Part shown: positions 8,882 through 17,312 of the stretch, in pieces | Numbering within the stretch: the stretch's first letter is position 1 | How the letters are laid out: every line of letters begins with the position of its first letter | Assembly: GCA_029907705.1 (NCBI GenBank) | Contig: JARYLJ010000008.1 | Coordinates: 1 to 58,940, forward strand | DNA: 58,940 nt | Direction of reading: 5' to 3' | From: Methanomicrobiales archaeon | GTDB lineage: Archaea > Halobacteriota > Methanomicrobia > Methanomicrobiales > JACTUA01 | The notes under the pieces: model-generated | Told to the model about the DNA's origin: nothing | The model's database searches: none | What the model saw: the letters and a program-made list of their open reading frames with translations, nothing else | Program-made: the position numbers and the translations under genes

Positions 8882-9342
8882 TTAATTCGAAGTCCTGACA
8901 GAAAGTCTGCTGGAAAGAGGAGGAGACAGGCGGATCCCGATATACCGTCGAAGGCGGAGGGCCCATCTCCACCGATGGCGCATTATGAGATTTCTCTTTC
9001 CAAAAAAACGATCGCCTGCAGGTGCGATCCATCACCTATCCGTGCCCAAGATTGGATTCGTAACATCGGGGGGGCCCTGCACCCCGTACCGGATATTGAA
9101 AACCCTTCGTTTCAGGACACCTTAATATTATATCCTAGAAGCAGTTTTCAATGCCTCAATAATTACCATCGAGGTGCGCCCCCCCCATGTTTCTTGCATG
9201 GATAAGGATGGGGACAAAACAGAAGGAAAGATAATATTTTTCCAAAATCTCGAAAAATAAAGTTATTAACCCTCCTATTATCTGATATGTGATCGATAAC
9301 AACCCGCTACGCTTATGGACACAACCTTCAAACCTGAAGACG
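8882..9342. other. Upstream region of glgP
   Basis: Mostly featureless. An AT-rich run at about 9230-9265 (AAAATAAAGTTATTAA) is the likely promoter of the phosphorylase gene. The stretch 8576-8799 on the other side of repeat D holds a TATAAATA-like run at about 8650 and nothing else recognised. Confidence 0.4.
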
Positions 9343-11499
9343 ATGGACTCCAGCCTTAAACGCATTAAAAGAGAACTCTTTCCACATGTCCCCGAGAGGA
9401 TATCGGGCCTCGTCGACCTCTCCTACAACCTCTGGTGGACGTGGACGACCGAAGCGAAGATGCTCTTCAAGCAGCTGAACCGCCACGCCTGGATCGAGAG
9501 CATCCATAATCCTGTGAGGATGCTCCGTGATCTCCCGGAAGAACTGCTGAACGCGAAGGCTGAGAGTCCTCAGTACCTCCGACACTACGACAGTGTGATA
9601 GAGAGGTTCACGCGATACCTCCATTCCGGAGGCACCTGGTTCTCGGAGGAGTACAAAGGTGGAAAAAAATACCATATCGCATACTTCTCAGCCGAATATG
9701 GGTTGCACCACTCGCTTCCGTTCTATGCAGGCGGCCTCGGGTTTCTGGCAGGGGACCACCTGAAGGAGAGCAGCGATCTCGGCGTCCCAATGATGGCGGC
9801 CGGCTTCATGTACGGACAGGGATATCTGCATCAGCATATCCGGGCAGATGGGTGGCAGGAGGATGTGACGGAGACGCTCGATCGTGAAGCAGCACCGGTG
9901 ACCAGGGTACCCGTGGATGGTACCGAGCAGGTGATCTTCAAAATACCTTTTATCAATCCGCCGATTCATGTGGCGGTGTGGAAGGTGGCAGTCGGCAGGG
10001 TCCCTCTATATCTGATGGACACGGATATCGCGCAGAACGATCCCTCCAACCGTTCAATATTCCTCCGCCTCTACACAGGCGATACCGAATGGCGCCTTAA
10101 GCAGGAATTTGTGCTCGGTGCGGGGGGTTGCATGATGCTCCACCGTCTCGGGCTGGAGCCTTCGATCCTCCACCTGAACGAAGGGCACACGGCATTTGCG
10201 CTCCTCGAGCGGATCAGGAGGCAGGTTGGAGAGGGAGAACCGCCGGAGAAGGTGCTCCAGGAGGTGAGGAGGACGAGTATCTTCACCACGCATACACCCG
10301 TTCAGGCAGGACATGACCGGTTCCCTTCATCGCTGGTCGAGAGGTTTTTCTCCGATTATTACCCCCAGCTCGGCCTGGATCGTCAGGATTTTCTGAAGCT
10401 CGGCGCGGATCCGATGAACAGGGATGTGTTCAATATGACCGCACTGGCGATGAGACTCTGCGATTTCAGGAATGCGGTCAGCAGGGAGCATGCACACGTA
10501 ACCAGGAGGATGTGGAGGCCCCTCTTTTCGGTAAATTCAGAGGCCGATGTGCCGATAGGCCATGTGGACAATGGTGTCCACCTCCCCACGTGGCTTGCGT
10601 CCCATATCGAATACCTGCTGGAGGGTTATATCGGCCGGTTCCATCCATGCTGGATCGAATACCACGACAGCCCCCTCATGTGGGAGCTCGTGAAGGAGAT
10701 ACCGGAGAAGGATCTCTGGCTGATCCATCAGTCTCTGAAGAGGCAGCTGTTCAATAGAATCAGGGAATACAAACGCTGGAGGTGGACCGAGAGAAGGGCG
10801 GATCCGATGAACATCGTGGCAGGCGGAATCCTTCTCGACCCGAACGCACTCACCATCGGATTCGCAAGGCGCTTCACCTCCTACAAGAGGGCCGATCTCA
10901 TCTTCAGCGACCTCGAACGACTGAAGCGGATGCTGAACAGCAGGTGGAGACCGATACAGATCATCTTTGCCGGCAAGGCGCACCCGGACGACCAGGAGGG
11001 CAAGAGGATCATCCAGAGGATCTACCAGTATGCAGAGCGACCGGATTTCGGCGGGCGGATTGCATTCGTCGAGGATTACGGAGAACAGATCGCGCAGTAC
11101 CTTGTTCACGGCGTCGATGTCTGGCTGAATACCCCCGTCCGCGAACTGGAGGCATCCGGGACGAGCGGGATGAAAGCAGGAATGAATGGGGTGCTGCATT
11201 TGAGCGTCCCCACCGGCTGGTGGCTGGAGGGGTATGACGGAGAGAATGGTTGGGTGATTGCGGATGGAGAGAAGGAGAGGGGTGGAAAGAGCGAGGCGGA
11301 ATCTCTGTACGACCTGCTCGAAAGAGAGATCATCCCTCTGTACTATAATGTGTCAGAGGACGGGATCCCTCACCTCTGGATAAAGAAGATGAAGCAGGCG
11401 ATGGCGAGCATCTCCCCCAGGTTCTCTGCGAGGCGGATGATGAAGGATTATGTGAGAAACTACTATATTCCTGCACTTTCGAGCATTAAGCTGCGGTGA
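9343..11499 (+). CDS. glgP: Alpha-glucan (glycogen/maltodextrin) phosphorylase
   Basis: Phosphorolysis of alpha-1,4-glucans to glucose-1-phosphate in the cytoplasm. The protein has the short archaeal/bacterial alpha-glucan phosphorylase layout (about 718 residues). It shows the N-terminal LSYNLWWTW motif, FSAEYGLHHSLPFYAGGLG, LNEGHTAFALLER, FTTHTPVQAGHD, and the PLP region with GFARRFTSYKRADLI, FAGKAHP and LEASGTSGMKAGMNGVL, the GTSGMK part being the classic phosphate/PLP-binding signature. The frame is open to a GTG at 9289; ATG 9343 better matches the expected N-terminus, though leaderless use of 9289 cannot be excluded. It is monocistronic with long spacers on both sides. Role: mobilising reserve glycogen. 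Confidence 0.93.
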   Translation: MDSSLKRIKRELFPHVPERISGLVDLSYNLWWTWTTEAKMLFKQLNRHAWIESIHNPVRMLRDLPEELLNAKAESPQYLRHYDSVIERFTRYLHSGGTWFSEEYKGGKKYHIAYFSAEYGLHHSLPFYAGGLGFLAGDHLKESSDLGVPMMAAGFMYGQGYLHQHIRADGWQEDVTETLDREAAPVTRVPVDGTEQVIFKIPFINPPIHVAVWKVAVGRVPLYLMDTDIAQNDPSNRSIFLRLYTGDTEWRLKQEFVLGAGGCMMLHRLGLEPSILHLNEGHTAFALLERIRRQVGEGEPPEKVLQEVRRTSIFTTHTPVQAGHDRFPSSLVERFFSDYYPQLGLDRQDFLKLGADPMNRDVFNMTALAMRLCDFRNAVSREHAHVTRRMWRPLFSVNSEADVPIGHVDNGVHLPTWLASHIEYLLEGYIGRFHPCWIEYHDSPLMWELVKEIPEKDLWLIHQSLKRQLFNRIREYKRWRWTERRADPMNIVAGGILLDPNALTIGFARRFTSYKRADLIFSDLERLKRMLNSRWRPIQIIFAGKAHPDDQEGKRIIQRIYQYAERPDFGGRIAFVEDYGEQIAQYLVHGVDVWLNTPVRELEASGTSGMKAGMNGVLHLSVPTGWWLEGYDGENGWVIADGEKERGGKSEAESLYDLLEREIIPLYYNVSEDGIPHLWIKKMKQAMASISPRFSARRMMKDYVRNYYIPALSSIKLR

Positions 11500-11626
11500 A
11501 CATCGAAATGCGCATCGTGAGCTGAATCCTCGGGCCCTCGCTTTGAGGCGATGGAAAACGGCATCATCTTTTTACATTTTATATGCAGGCCATCCAGGTA
11601 AATGGCGATTTCCTTATTTGGAGTGG
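11500..11626. other. Spacer after glgP
   Basis: No gene seen. The T-rich run CATCTTTTTACATTTTAT at about 11565-11582 is a plausible archaeal terminator for glgP. Confidence 0.35.
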
Positions 11627-11775
11627 AAGTACATCCGAGAGTTCGGGATTTACCGTATCGCTCACGATATCGCGACCGGATCGAACGCCATGGCCTTATG
11701 TATGCAGTATAAGGATAACGAACGCGTTTCACTCCATATCATATTCTCAATGTATGCAGGGGATCGCACGAAGTT
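11627..11775 (+). repeat. Dispersed repeat, copy A (reference copy)
   Basis: The 82-base core 11627-11708 matches copy B (50940-51021) at 59 of 82 positions without gaps, copy D at about 55 of 82, and copy C with one gap. Similarity to B continues through GGATAACGAACG (11713 on) to GCAGGGGATCGCACG near 11755-11772. In one frame the core reads KYIREFGIY...HDIATGSN...MQ; differences from B in the words KYIR and HDIA are synonymous, which suggests a decayed coding origin. Confidence 0.65.
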
Positions 11776-12254
11776 CCATCCGAATAGAACGGAGAATCGC
11801 ATGTGAGGGCGAAAGAGGAGTCTTTGGAGCGTTTGAAAAATTAAGAACCATCAGTGTGCGGCTGATCCTGAGAACGAAGGATCGATCGGTGCACTTTAGA
11901 AACCGGCATTTTCGGCAAAACCATCGTGTCCTGGCGTATTGATACCCGTATATCCCAGAAGTTCATCCAGGATTGATACGTGAAGGCGGCCACATCGATT
12001 TTAATGCCGGTTCTCTCTACATGATATGCCACCACGCCTTCTGTCGTTGAACGAGGAAATTTCACTTTCTATCCACAAGAGATGGCAGATGCTGCACCCC
12101 GAAAGTCTGCCATATAGAACGATCTCCTGCGAGGATTCGTGGCGATTATTGGATGGGCCATAAAAACGAGATGAACCACAGATCGCCTCTGCTGCTCTTA
12201 TGCCCTTCGCAGGTTCTTTTCTGCTCGATAAAGGAAAAAAGATGTATGACGGTA
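11776..12254. other. Intergenic, nothing recognised
   Basis: About 480 bases between repeat A and mscL. A stretch read on the minus strand near 11900-11960 is weakly similar to the repeat family (GGGATATACGGGTATC) but not enough to call. T-rich words near 12225-12250 may terminate mscL. Confidence 0.35.
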
Positions 12255-12683
12255 TCACTTCTTAGGCTTCAGCAGGTCCCTGATCTCAGTGAGGAGCTGC
12301 TCCTCCTTGCTCGGAGCCGGCGGAGGTGCAGGTTTCTTCACCTCCTCCTTCTTCATCTTGTTCATCTGCCTGATGACGAGGAATATGACGAATGCAACAA
12401 TGAGGAAGTCGATGATCGTGTTGATGAATGCACCGTATGCGATGACGGGGGCGCCCGCCGCCCTCGCTTCAGACAGACTGGTAAAACCGCCTTTTCCTGT
12501 CAGATCGATGAACAGATTTGCGAAATCGATATCCCCGAGCAGCAGCCCGATCGGGGGCATGATCACATCGTTCACGAGGGATGTCACGATCTTTCCGAAG
12601 GCGGCACCGATGATGATACCGATCGCCAGATCGACGACATTGCCCCTCATGGCAAATTCCTTGAACTCCTGCATAATTCCCAT
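12255..12683 (-). CDS. mscL: Large-conductance mechanosensitive channel MscL
   Basis: A homopentameric osmotic safety valve of the cytoplasmic membrane. The 142-residue protein has an N-terminal amphipathic helix ([19 protein letters not shown]), pore-lining TM1 ([20 protein letters not shown]), a periplasmic-side loop ([16 protein letters not shown]), TM2 ([20 protein letters not shown]) and a charged C-terminal bundle ([15 protein letters not shown]), all in canonical order. The start is ATG at 12683, with GGAGG 9 bases upstream; the GTG at 12689 overlaps that site and is less likely. It is a single gene. Confidence 0.95.
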   Translation of the reverse strand: MGIMQEFKEFAMRGNVVDLAIGIIIGAAFGKIVTSLVNDVIMPPIGLLLGDIDFANLFIDLTGKGGFTSLSEARAAGAPVIAYGAFINTIIDFLIVAFVIFLVIRQMNKMKKEEVKKPAPPPAPSKEEQLLTEIRDLLKPKK

Positions 12684-12891
12684 AGTCACTCCTCCTTACA
12701 GAGAAGAGACTGAATCACAAAGTATTTAAATCGGTCTAATTTGTTTTATCCGGGATGGGGAGTCGAAGGATATGGAGCAGGTCTTCGGACTGGTCGGATG
12801 ATCGTTGATCCCTCGATTTTACATCGATACGAAATCCATCTCCTGGTCATCTCCCATATCCAGTCATTTTTATTGGCCCTGTCTTGAAAGG

Positions 12892-12899
12892 TATAAATA
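12892..12899 (+). promoter_or_regulatory. TATA box of aromatic operon
   Basis: TATAAATA lies about 27 bases (centre to position) before an ATG at 12923, which would make that short leader ORF start at or next to the 5' end of the mRNA. It is the best promoter candidate for the operon beginning at 13110. Confidence 0.5.
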
Positions 12900-12922
12900 C
12901 TCCCCTGACCTATATAGACACA

Positions 12923-12970
12923 ATGCAGGGTGGATGCCTTTTCCCCGGTGAGGGGCTTTATCAGAAGTAG
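12923..12970 (+). CDS. Putative 15-residue leader peptide of aro operon
   Basis: ATG 12923 to TAG 12970 encodes MQGGCLFPGEGLYQK, containing one Phe and one Tyr. Its ATG would be at the transcript's first bases if the TATA box at 12892 is used. The ORF overlaps both arms of an inner hairpin (CCCC 12943-12946 / GGGG 12952-12955) and the 5' arm of an outer stem. Aromatic codons are few, so an attenuation role is only a hypothesis. Confidence 0.3.
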   Translation: MQGGCLFPGEGLYQK

Positions 12971-13037
12971 CGGGCAGCATGCACCCATAGCAGAAGAGCG
13001 GCCGGTACCATTTTTCGAGGGCTTTATCGGAACTTCA
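12928..13037 (+). promoter_or_regulatory. Structured leader of aro operon
   Basis: Outer stem: GGGTGGATGC (12928-12937) with GCATGCACCC (12977-12986), one mismatch. Inner hairpin: CCCC-GGTGA-GGGG (12943-12955). A related word, GAGG(G)GCTTTATC-GAA, occurs twice (about 12951-12967 and 13017-13032). Together these suggest a structured, possibly regulatory, 5' leader of about 190 bases. Confidence 0.4.
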
Positions 13038-13109
13038 GGTTCTATTCTGGCCCCCTATTGCATGTTTTTTGGCTATTGGTATTAGACGCTCTCTCACGCA
13101 GGGGAGTGA

Positions 13110-13910
13110 GTGAGAACTGTGAGAGGAAAAGAAATCAGACTGGAACGGATCATCGATCGGAACACGAGAAAGACGATCATTGTACCCATGGATCATGGGG
13201 TGACGAACGGCCCCATCGCGGGATTGATTGATCTGAGTACCGCGGTGAATGCGGTTGCAGATGGAGGGGCGAATGCGGTCATCGGGCATATGGGGCTGGC
13301 CCTTCATGGTCACAGGAAGAGCGGACGCGACATTGGCCTGATCCTCCATCTCTCGGCCAGCACATCCATGGGCCCCGATCCGAACGAGAAGGTGATCGTG
13401 AATACGGTGACGAATGCACTGAAGATGGGTGCCGACGGCGTATCCATCCATGTGAACCTCGGTGCCGAGTCTGAGGCACAAATGCTCTCGGATCTGGGCA
13501 GAATCGCGATAGAATGCATGGAATGGGGGATGCCGCTCCTCGCAATGATGTACCCGAGGGGTAGGAAGATCGCGGACGAACGGAATGTGGACCACGTGAA
13601 GCATGCGGCGAGGGTCGCATCTGAAATCGGTGCTGATATCGTGAAGACGGTCTATACCGGGGATCCCGACAGCTTCCGCGAGGTGACCAGGGGCTGCCAG
13701 GTGCCCGTGGTCGTGGCAGGGGGGAGCAAGACGGACGACAGGGCAACCTTCGAGCTGATCGAGGGGGCGATGCAGGGAGGTGCAGCTGGCATCTCCATCG
13801 GAAGGAACGCCTTCCAGCACAGGAACCCCACCCGGTTCGTGCAGGCGGCGTCCCTGATCGTGCATGACGGAAAGACCGCAGAAGATGCATTGAGGTTTCT
13901 CAGGGAGTGA
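13110..13910 (+). CDS. 2-amino-3,7-dideoxy-D-threo-hept-6-ulosonate synthase (class I aldolase)
   Basis: First enzyme of the archaeal DAHP-independent route to 3-dehydroquinate, condensing L-aspartate semialdehyde with a 6-deoxy-5-ketofructose derivative. The 266-residue aldolase-fold protein has VPMDHGV (catalytic Asp), AVADGGANAV, MMYPRGRKIADER (catalytic Tyr) and DIVKTVYTGDP (Schiff-base Lys); these match the Methanocaldococcus MJ0400 type as I recall it. The start is GTG 13110 after GGGGAGTGA; GTG 13119 is an alternative. It heads an eight-gene operon and overlaps the next gene by 4 bases. A class I fructose-bisphosphate aldolase is the alternative function; context favours aromatic synthesis. 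Confidence 0.85.
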   Translation: MRTVRGKEIRLERIIDRNTRKTIIVPMDHGVTNGPIAGLIDLSTAVNAVADGGANAVIGHMGLALHGHRKSGRDIGLILHLSASTSMGPDPNEKVIVNTVTNALKMGADGVSIHVNLGAESEAQMLSDLGRIAIECMEWGMPLLAMMYPRGRKIADERNVDHVKHAARVASEIGADIVKTVYTGDPDSFREVTRGCQVPVVVAGGSKTDDRATFELIEGAMQGGAAGISIGRNAFQHRNPTRFVQAASLIVHDGKTAEDALRFLRE

Positions 13911-14698
13911 TGGATATGATTGGAAAGGAGATCAGGCTTGAGCGTATCATCGACAGAAATACGAAGAGGACTGTGATCATCCCGATGGACCATGGGTTCA
14001 CACTCGGTCAGATCCAGGGGCTGACGAACATGACGGAGATCATCTCAGAGGTGAGCGAGGGCGGTGCGAATGCGATCATCCTTCACAAGGGGATGGTGAA
14101 GAGCGGACACAGGAAGTCCGGACGGGATATCGGGCTGATCGTGCACCTCTCGGGGAGTACGTCCCTGAATCCCGACCCCAATGATAAGGTGATCGTCTGC
14201 TCGGTGGAGGAGGCGGTGGCGATAGGTGCCGATGCGGTCTCCATCCATGTGAACCTGGGAGCTCCGAACGAATCGAAGATGATCGAATCGGCCGGTGCGA
14301 TCGTGAGGGACTGCAACCGGTGGGGTATGCCGCTGCTCATCATGATCTACCCGAAGGGAAAGGATATCAGTGGAACCTCGCCACAGGCGGTCGGGCACTG
14401 CGTCCGGGTCGCCGAGGAGCTGGGCGCCGATCTCATAAAGACCAATTACACCGGCAATAAGGAGAGTTTTGCGAAGATCGTGAAGGCCTGCTCGGTCCCT
14501 GTGCTCATCGCCGGGGGCGAGAAGGCCGGTGACGAGGAGACGCTCGTCGCCATAAGGGACGCGATCGATGCAGGTGCAGCGGGGGTCTGCATGGGGCGGA
14601 ATGCATTCCAGAGAGATAACCCCCGGCAGTTCGTCCGTTCCATCTGCCATGTGGTGCATTACGGGGTCGATCCCGAACACGCACTGGGGATGAAGTGA
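13907..14698 (+). CDS. Second ADH-synthase/class I aldolase paralogue
   Basis: A 263-residue tandem paralogue of the preceding gene, sharing GKEIRLERIIDRNT, GGANAI, GHRKSGRDIGLI, VSIHVNLGA and WGMPLL. Catalytic residues are kept: PMDHGF, IYPKGKDI, LIKTNYTG. It differs from its neighbour at the substrate side (HGFTLGQ instead of HGVTNGP; SGTSPQA instead of ADERNV). One copy may be ADH synthase and the other an aldolase making the ketofructose-phosphate precursor or fructose-bisphosphate; the sequence alone does not decide. ATG 13907 overlaps the previous stop, and its own stop overlaps the next ATG. Confidence 0.8.
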   Translation: MMDMIGKEIRLERIIDRNTKRTVIIPMDHGFTLGQIQGLTNMTEIISEVSEGGANAIILHKGMVKSGHRKSGRDIGLIVHLSGSTSLNPDPNDKVIVCSVEEAVAIGADAVSIHVNLGAPNESKMIESAGAIVRDCNRWGMPLLIMIYPKGKDISGTSPQAVGHCVRVAEELGADLIKTNYTGNKESFAKIVKACSVPVLIAGGEKAGDEETLVAIRDAIDAGAAGVCMGRNAFQRDNPRQFVRSICHVVHYGVDPEHALGMK

Positions 14699-15684
14699 TG
14701 AAATCCTTCTGGGTGGATATCCGGCCCTGGGACAAGAGGCTCGTCACCGCCGCGATCGAGAGCGGTGCGGATGCGATCATCGCCGAGGACGCGGCAAAAG
14801 TGCACGAGCTGGGCAGGGTGATGGTGATATCGCCTGATGGGGATCTGGTGCCGGGCAGGGATATATTCGAGGTCGAGGTCATGGACGGGGAGAGCGAGGC
14901 CCGGGCGGTTGCACTCTCGGAGAGGGGCCCGGTGATCGTCTCCACCTCCAACTGGAAGATCATCCCGCTGGAGAATCTCGTCGCCAGATCTGACAGGATC
15001 GTCGCAAGAGTGAGGGATGCAGATGAGGCGAGGGTCGTCCTCTCGGTGCTCGAGAAAGGCGTACATGGCGTCCTGCTCGAGACGAAGGATCCCTCGGAGA
15101 TCCGTAGGACTGCCTCCCTGCTGCAGGAGGAGTCGCTTCATGTGGATCTGGAGGAGTTCGAGATAAAAGAGATAAAGAATGTGGGTATGGGGGATCGGGT
15201 CTGCGTGGATACCTGCCATATGATGGCCGATGGAGAGGGGATGCTGGTGGGGGATACCTCATCCGGTTTCCTCCTCGTGCACGCGGAGACGCTCGTGAAC
15301 CCCTACGTGGAGCCGAGGCCCTTCCGTGTAAATGCGGGGGGCGTCCATGCATACTGCCTGACACCCTCGGGTCGGACCTCGTATCTATCAGAGCTGAAGG
15401 CAGGCAGCGATGTGCTGGTGGTCGACAGGGAGGGCCGAGGCAGAGAGGCGATCGTCGGACGGGTGAAGATAGAGCGCAGACCGCTCATCCATATAAAGGC
15501 GGACGGCATTCATGGATCAGCGAGCCTTATCGTCCAGAATGCAGAGACCATTCGCCTCGTATCTGCGGAAGGAGTGCCTGTCTCTGTCGTTGCGCTGAAG
15601 GCGGGAGATCGTATCCTCGGCTGCAGCTCGAGTCCGGGAAGGCATTTCGGTATACAGGTGAGAGAGAGCATCATCGAGAAGTGA
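14698..15684 (+). CDS. aroB': 3-dehydroquinate synthase II (archaeal type)
   Basis: Converts 2-amino-3,7-dideoxy-D-threo-hept-6-ulosonate to 3-dehydroquinate by oxidative deamination with NAD. The 328-residue protein matches the archaeal DHQS II family (MJ1249 type): N-terminal KSFWVDIRPWDKRLVTAAIE, central VGMGDRVCVDTCHMM..GEGMLVG, VEPRPFRVNAGGVHAYC and FLLVHAETL. ATG 14698 overlaps the previous stop (TGATG). It acts directly after the ADH synthase encoded upstream, so these genes replace bacterial aroG/aroB. Confidence 0.93.
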   Translation: MKSFWVDIRPWDKRLVTAAIESGADAIIAEDAAKVHELGRVMVISPDGDLVPGRDIFEVEVMDGESEARAVALSERGPVIVSTSNWKIIPLENLVARSDRIVARVRDADEARVVLSVLEKGVHGVLLETKDPSEIRRTASLLQEESLHVDLEEFEIKEIKNVGMGDRVCVDTCHMMADGEGMLVGDTSSGFLLVHAETLVNPYVEPRPFRVNAGGVHAYCLTPSGRTSYLSELKAGSDVLVVDREGRGREAIVGRVKIERRPLIHIKADGIHGSASLIVQNAETIRLVSAEGVPVSVVALKAGDRILGCSSSPGRHFGIQVRESIIEK

Positions 15685-15688
15685 TAGA

Positions 15689-16534
15689 GTGCAGGTCTGC
15701 ATCATCGGCGGAACCGGCAGAATGGGGAGGCTCTTTTCAAGGGTCTTTGATTGTGCCGGCTGGGATGTCGTCCCTGCGGGGAGGACGACAAAGACGAGGA
15801 AGGAGGAATGTATTGGAGAGAGCGAGATCGTCATGATATCGGTTCCGATAAGGGAGACGGTGGTTGTGATTAGGGAGATCGCGCCCCTCCTCGGGAGCGA
15901 TCAGCTCCTGTGCGACCTCACCTCCCTGAAGACGGAACCGGTCAGGGCCATGCTGGAATCGAAGGCGCAGGTGCTGGGACTCCACCCCATGTTCGGCCCC
16001 ACGGTTGAATCGCTGAAAGGGCAGACGATCGCCGCAACGCCGGCGAGGTGCGCAGGCGATCTCTGTAATCGACTGCTCCGCGTCTTCACCGACCAGGGAG
16101 CCCGGATCACCTTCGCCACCCCCGAGGAGCACGACCGGATGATGGCGGTGGTGCAGGTGCTGACCCATGCGGCCACTCTTTCGCTCGCTGAATCCATGCG
16201 CCTCTTCGGCACCGATCTCTCCAGAGCCAGAAACTTCATGAGTCCGGTATACCGCCTCGAGCTCGGGTTGATCGGCAGACTGCTGGGTCAGGACCCGGCG
16301 CTCTACTGCGATATCATGAGGATGAACCCGCATGGCAGAAACGCCATCGAAACGTTCAGGCGGGCGGCAGAACGGCTGGAGGAGGCGGTGAAGAGCGAGG
16401 AGAGCGGGCGATTCATGCGCCTCTTCGGAGAGAATGCGGAGGTATTTTCTGAATTCGTTCCAGAGGCCTCGAAAGAGACCGATCGGATCATTCGGTTCAT
16501 GGTGGAGTATGAGGATTGCGACACTTGGGCCTGA
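15689..16534 (+). CDS. tyrA: Prephenate dehydrogenase
   Basis: NAD(P)-dependent oxidative decarboxylation of prephenate to 4-hydroxyphenylpyruvate for tyrosine. The N-terminal Rossmann fold has IIGGTGRMGRLF; VMISVPIRETV and LCDLTSLK follow; the catalytic region LGLHPMFGPTVESLKGQ carries the conserved His, and MMAVVQVLTHAATLS begins the helical domain. The protein has 281 residues and no fused chorismate mutase. The start is GTG 15689, 4 bases after the DHQS stop. The C-terminus overlaps pheA by 26 bases. A chorismate mutase was not found in this window. Confidence 0.9.
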   Translation: MQVCIIGGTGRMGRLFSRVFDCAGWDVVPAGRTTKTRKEECIGESEIVMISVPIRETVVVIREIAPLLGSDQLLCDLTSLKTEPVRAMLESKAQVLGLHPMFGPTVESLKGQTIAATPARCAGDLCNRLLRVFTDQGARITFATPEEHDRMMAVVQVLTHAATLSLAESMRLFGTDLSRARNFMSPVYRLELGLIGRLLGQDPALYCDIMRMNPHGRNAIETFRRAAERLEEAVKSEESGRFMRLFGENAEVFSEFVPEASKETDRIIRFMVEYEDCDTWA

Positions 16535-17312
16535 GGGGACCTTCAGTCACGAGCTTGCGCAGGAGTTCGGCGAGAATGAGATCCTTCTGCTCCCCACGAT
16601 CCGTGCGGTCTTTGCACGGGTGGAGCAGGAGGGCTGCATCGGCCTCGTGCCACTGGAGAACAGCGAGGCGGGAGGCGTAGGCGCCACGATGGACGCGCTC
16701 CAGATGTTCGACGTATATATCGTGGGTGAGCTCTTCAGGAAGATTCGTCACCACCTCGGGTCCCGTCTTCCCTTCGGGGAGATCCGGATGATCTATGCAC
16801 ACCCCCAGACACACGAACAGTGCAGTGAATTTCTCGATGCATCCGGCGTGGAGGTGGTGCATACGAGGAGCAATGCGGAGAGCGCCATCGCCGCCCTGCG
16901 CACACCCTTCGCAGGTGCAGTCCTCTCATCGGTGGCCGCAGAGCGCTACAGCATCCCCATACAGCGTTACGAGATACAGAACAGCCCGAACAATATCACC
17001 AGATTCATCCTGATATCCCGAAATCCGGAAATAGAGGGAAAGAAGGCGAAGTGCAGCGTGATCATCGATCCAAAGATCGACAGGGTCGGTCTCCTCCACG
17101 ACCTCCTTGGCGTCTACGCGAAGCGGGGTATCAACCTGACCAGGATCGAATCGCGACCCTCGAAGAGGGGTATGGGCAGTTACATCTTCTTCGTGGACTT
17201 CAACATTGGTGAAGGGATGGAGGAGGCGATGAAGGAGCTGAGATCACTCGCGGTCATGAAGGAGCTGGGCTGCTACGCGGAGGTGAACCCGCAGGAATGG
17301 AGATCGAGATAA
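16509..17312 (+). CDS. pheA: Prephenate dehydratase with ACT domain
   Basis: Makes phenylpyruvate from prephenate for phenylalanine. The catalytic domain (residues 1-175) begins MRIATLGPEGTFSHELA and has GLVPLENSEAGGV and the SNAESAIAAL and SSVAAERY segments. A C-terminal ACT domain (about 185-260; GLLHDLLGVYAKRGINLTRI followed by the ESRP signature) implies feedback control by phenylalanine. The start is ATG 16509, inside tyrA, with GGTGGAG just upstream. The stop overlaps aroA by 16 bases. Confidence 0.94.
   Translation: MRIATLGPEGTFSHELAQEFGENEILLLPTIRAVFARVEQEGCIGLVPLENSEAGGVGATMDALQMFDVYIVGELFRKIRHHLGSRLPFGEIRMIYAHPQTHEQCSEFLDASGVEVVHTRSNAESAIAALRTPFAGAVLSSVAAERYSIPIQRYEIQNSPNNITRFILISRNPEIEGKKAKCSVIIDPKIDRVGLLHDLLGVYAKRGINLTRIESRPSKRGMGSYIFFVDFNIGEGMEEAMKELRSLAVMKELGCYAEVNPQEWRSR

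Noticed and set aside
11880-11970. Possible fifth copy of the dispersed repeat (minus strand)
   Set aside because: Only a short word (GGGATATACGGGTATC) resembles the family; alignment fails on both sides.
12900-13050. Known riboswitch (for example fluoride) in the aro leader
   Set aside because: The conserved words of known riboswitch classes are not present; only generic hairpins are seen.
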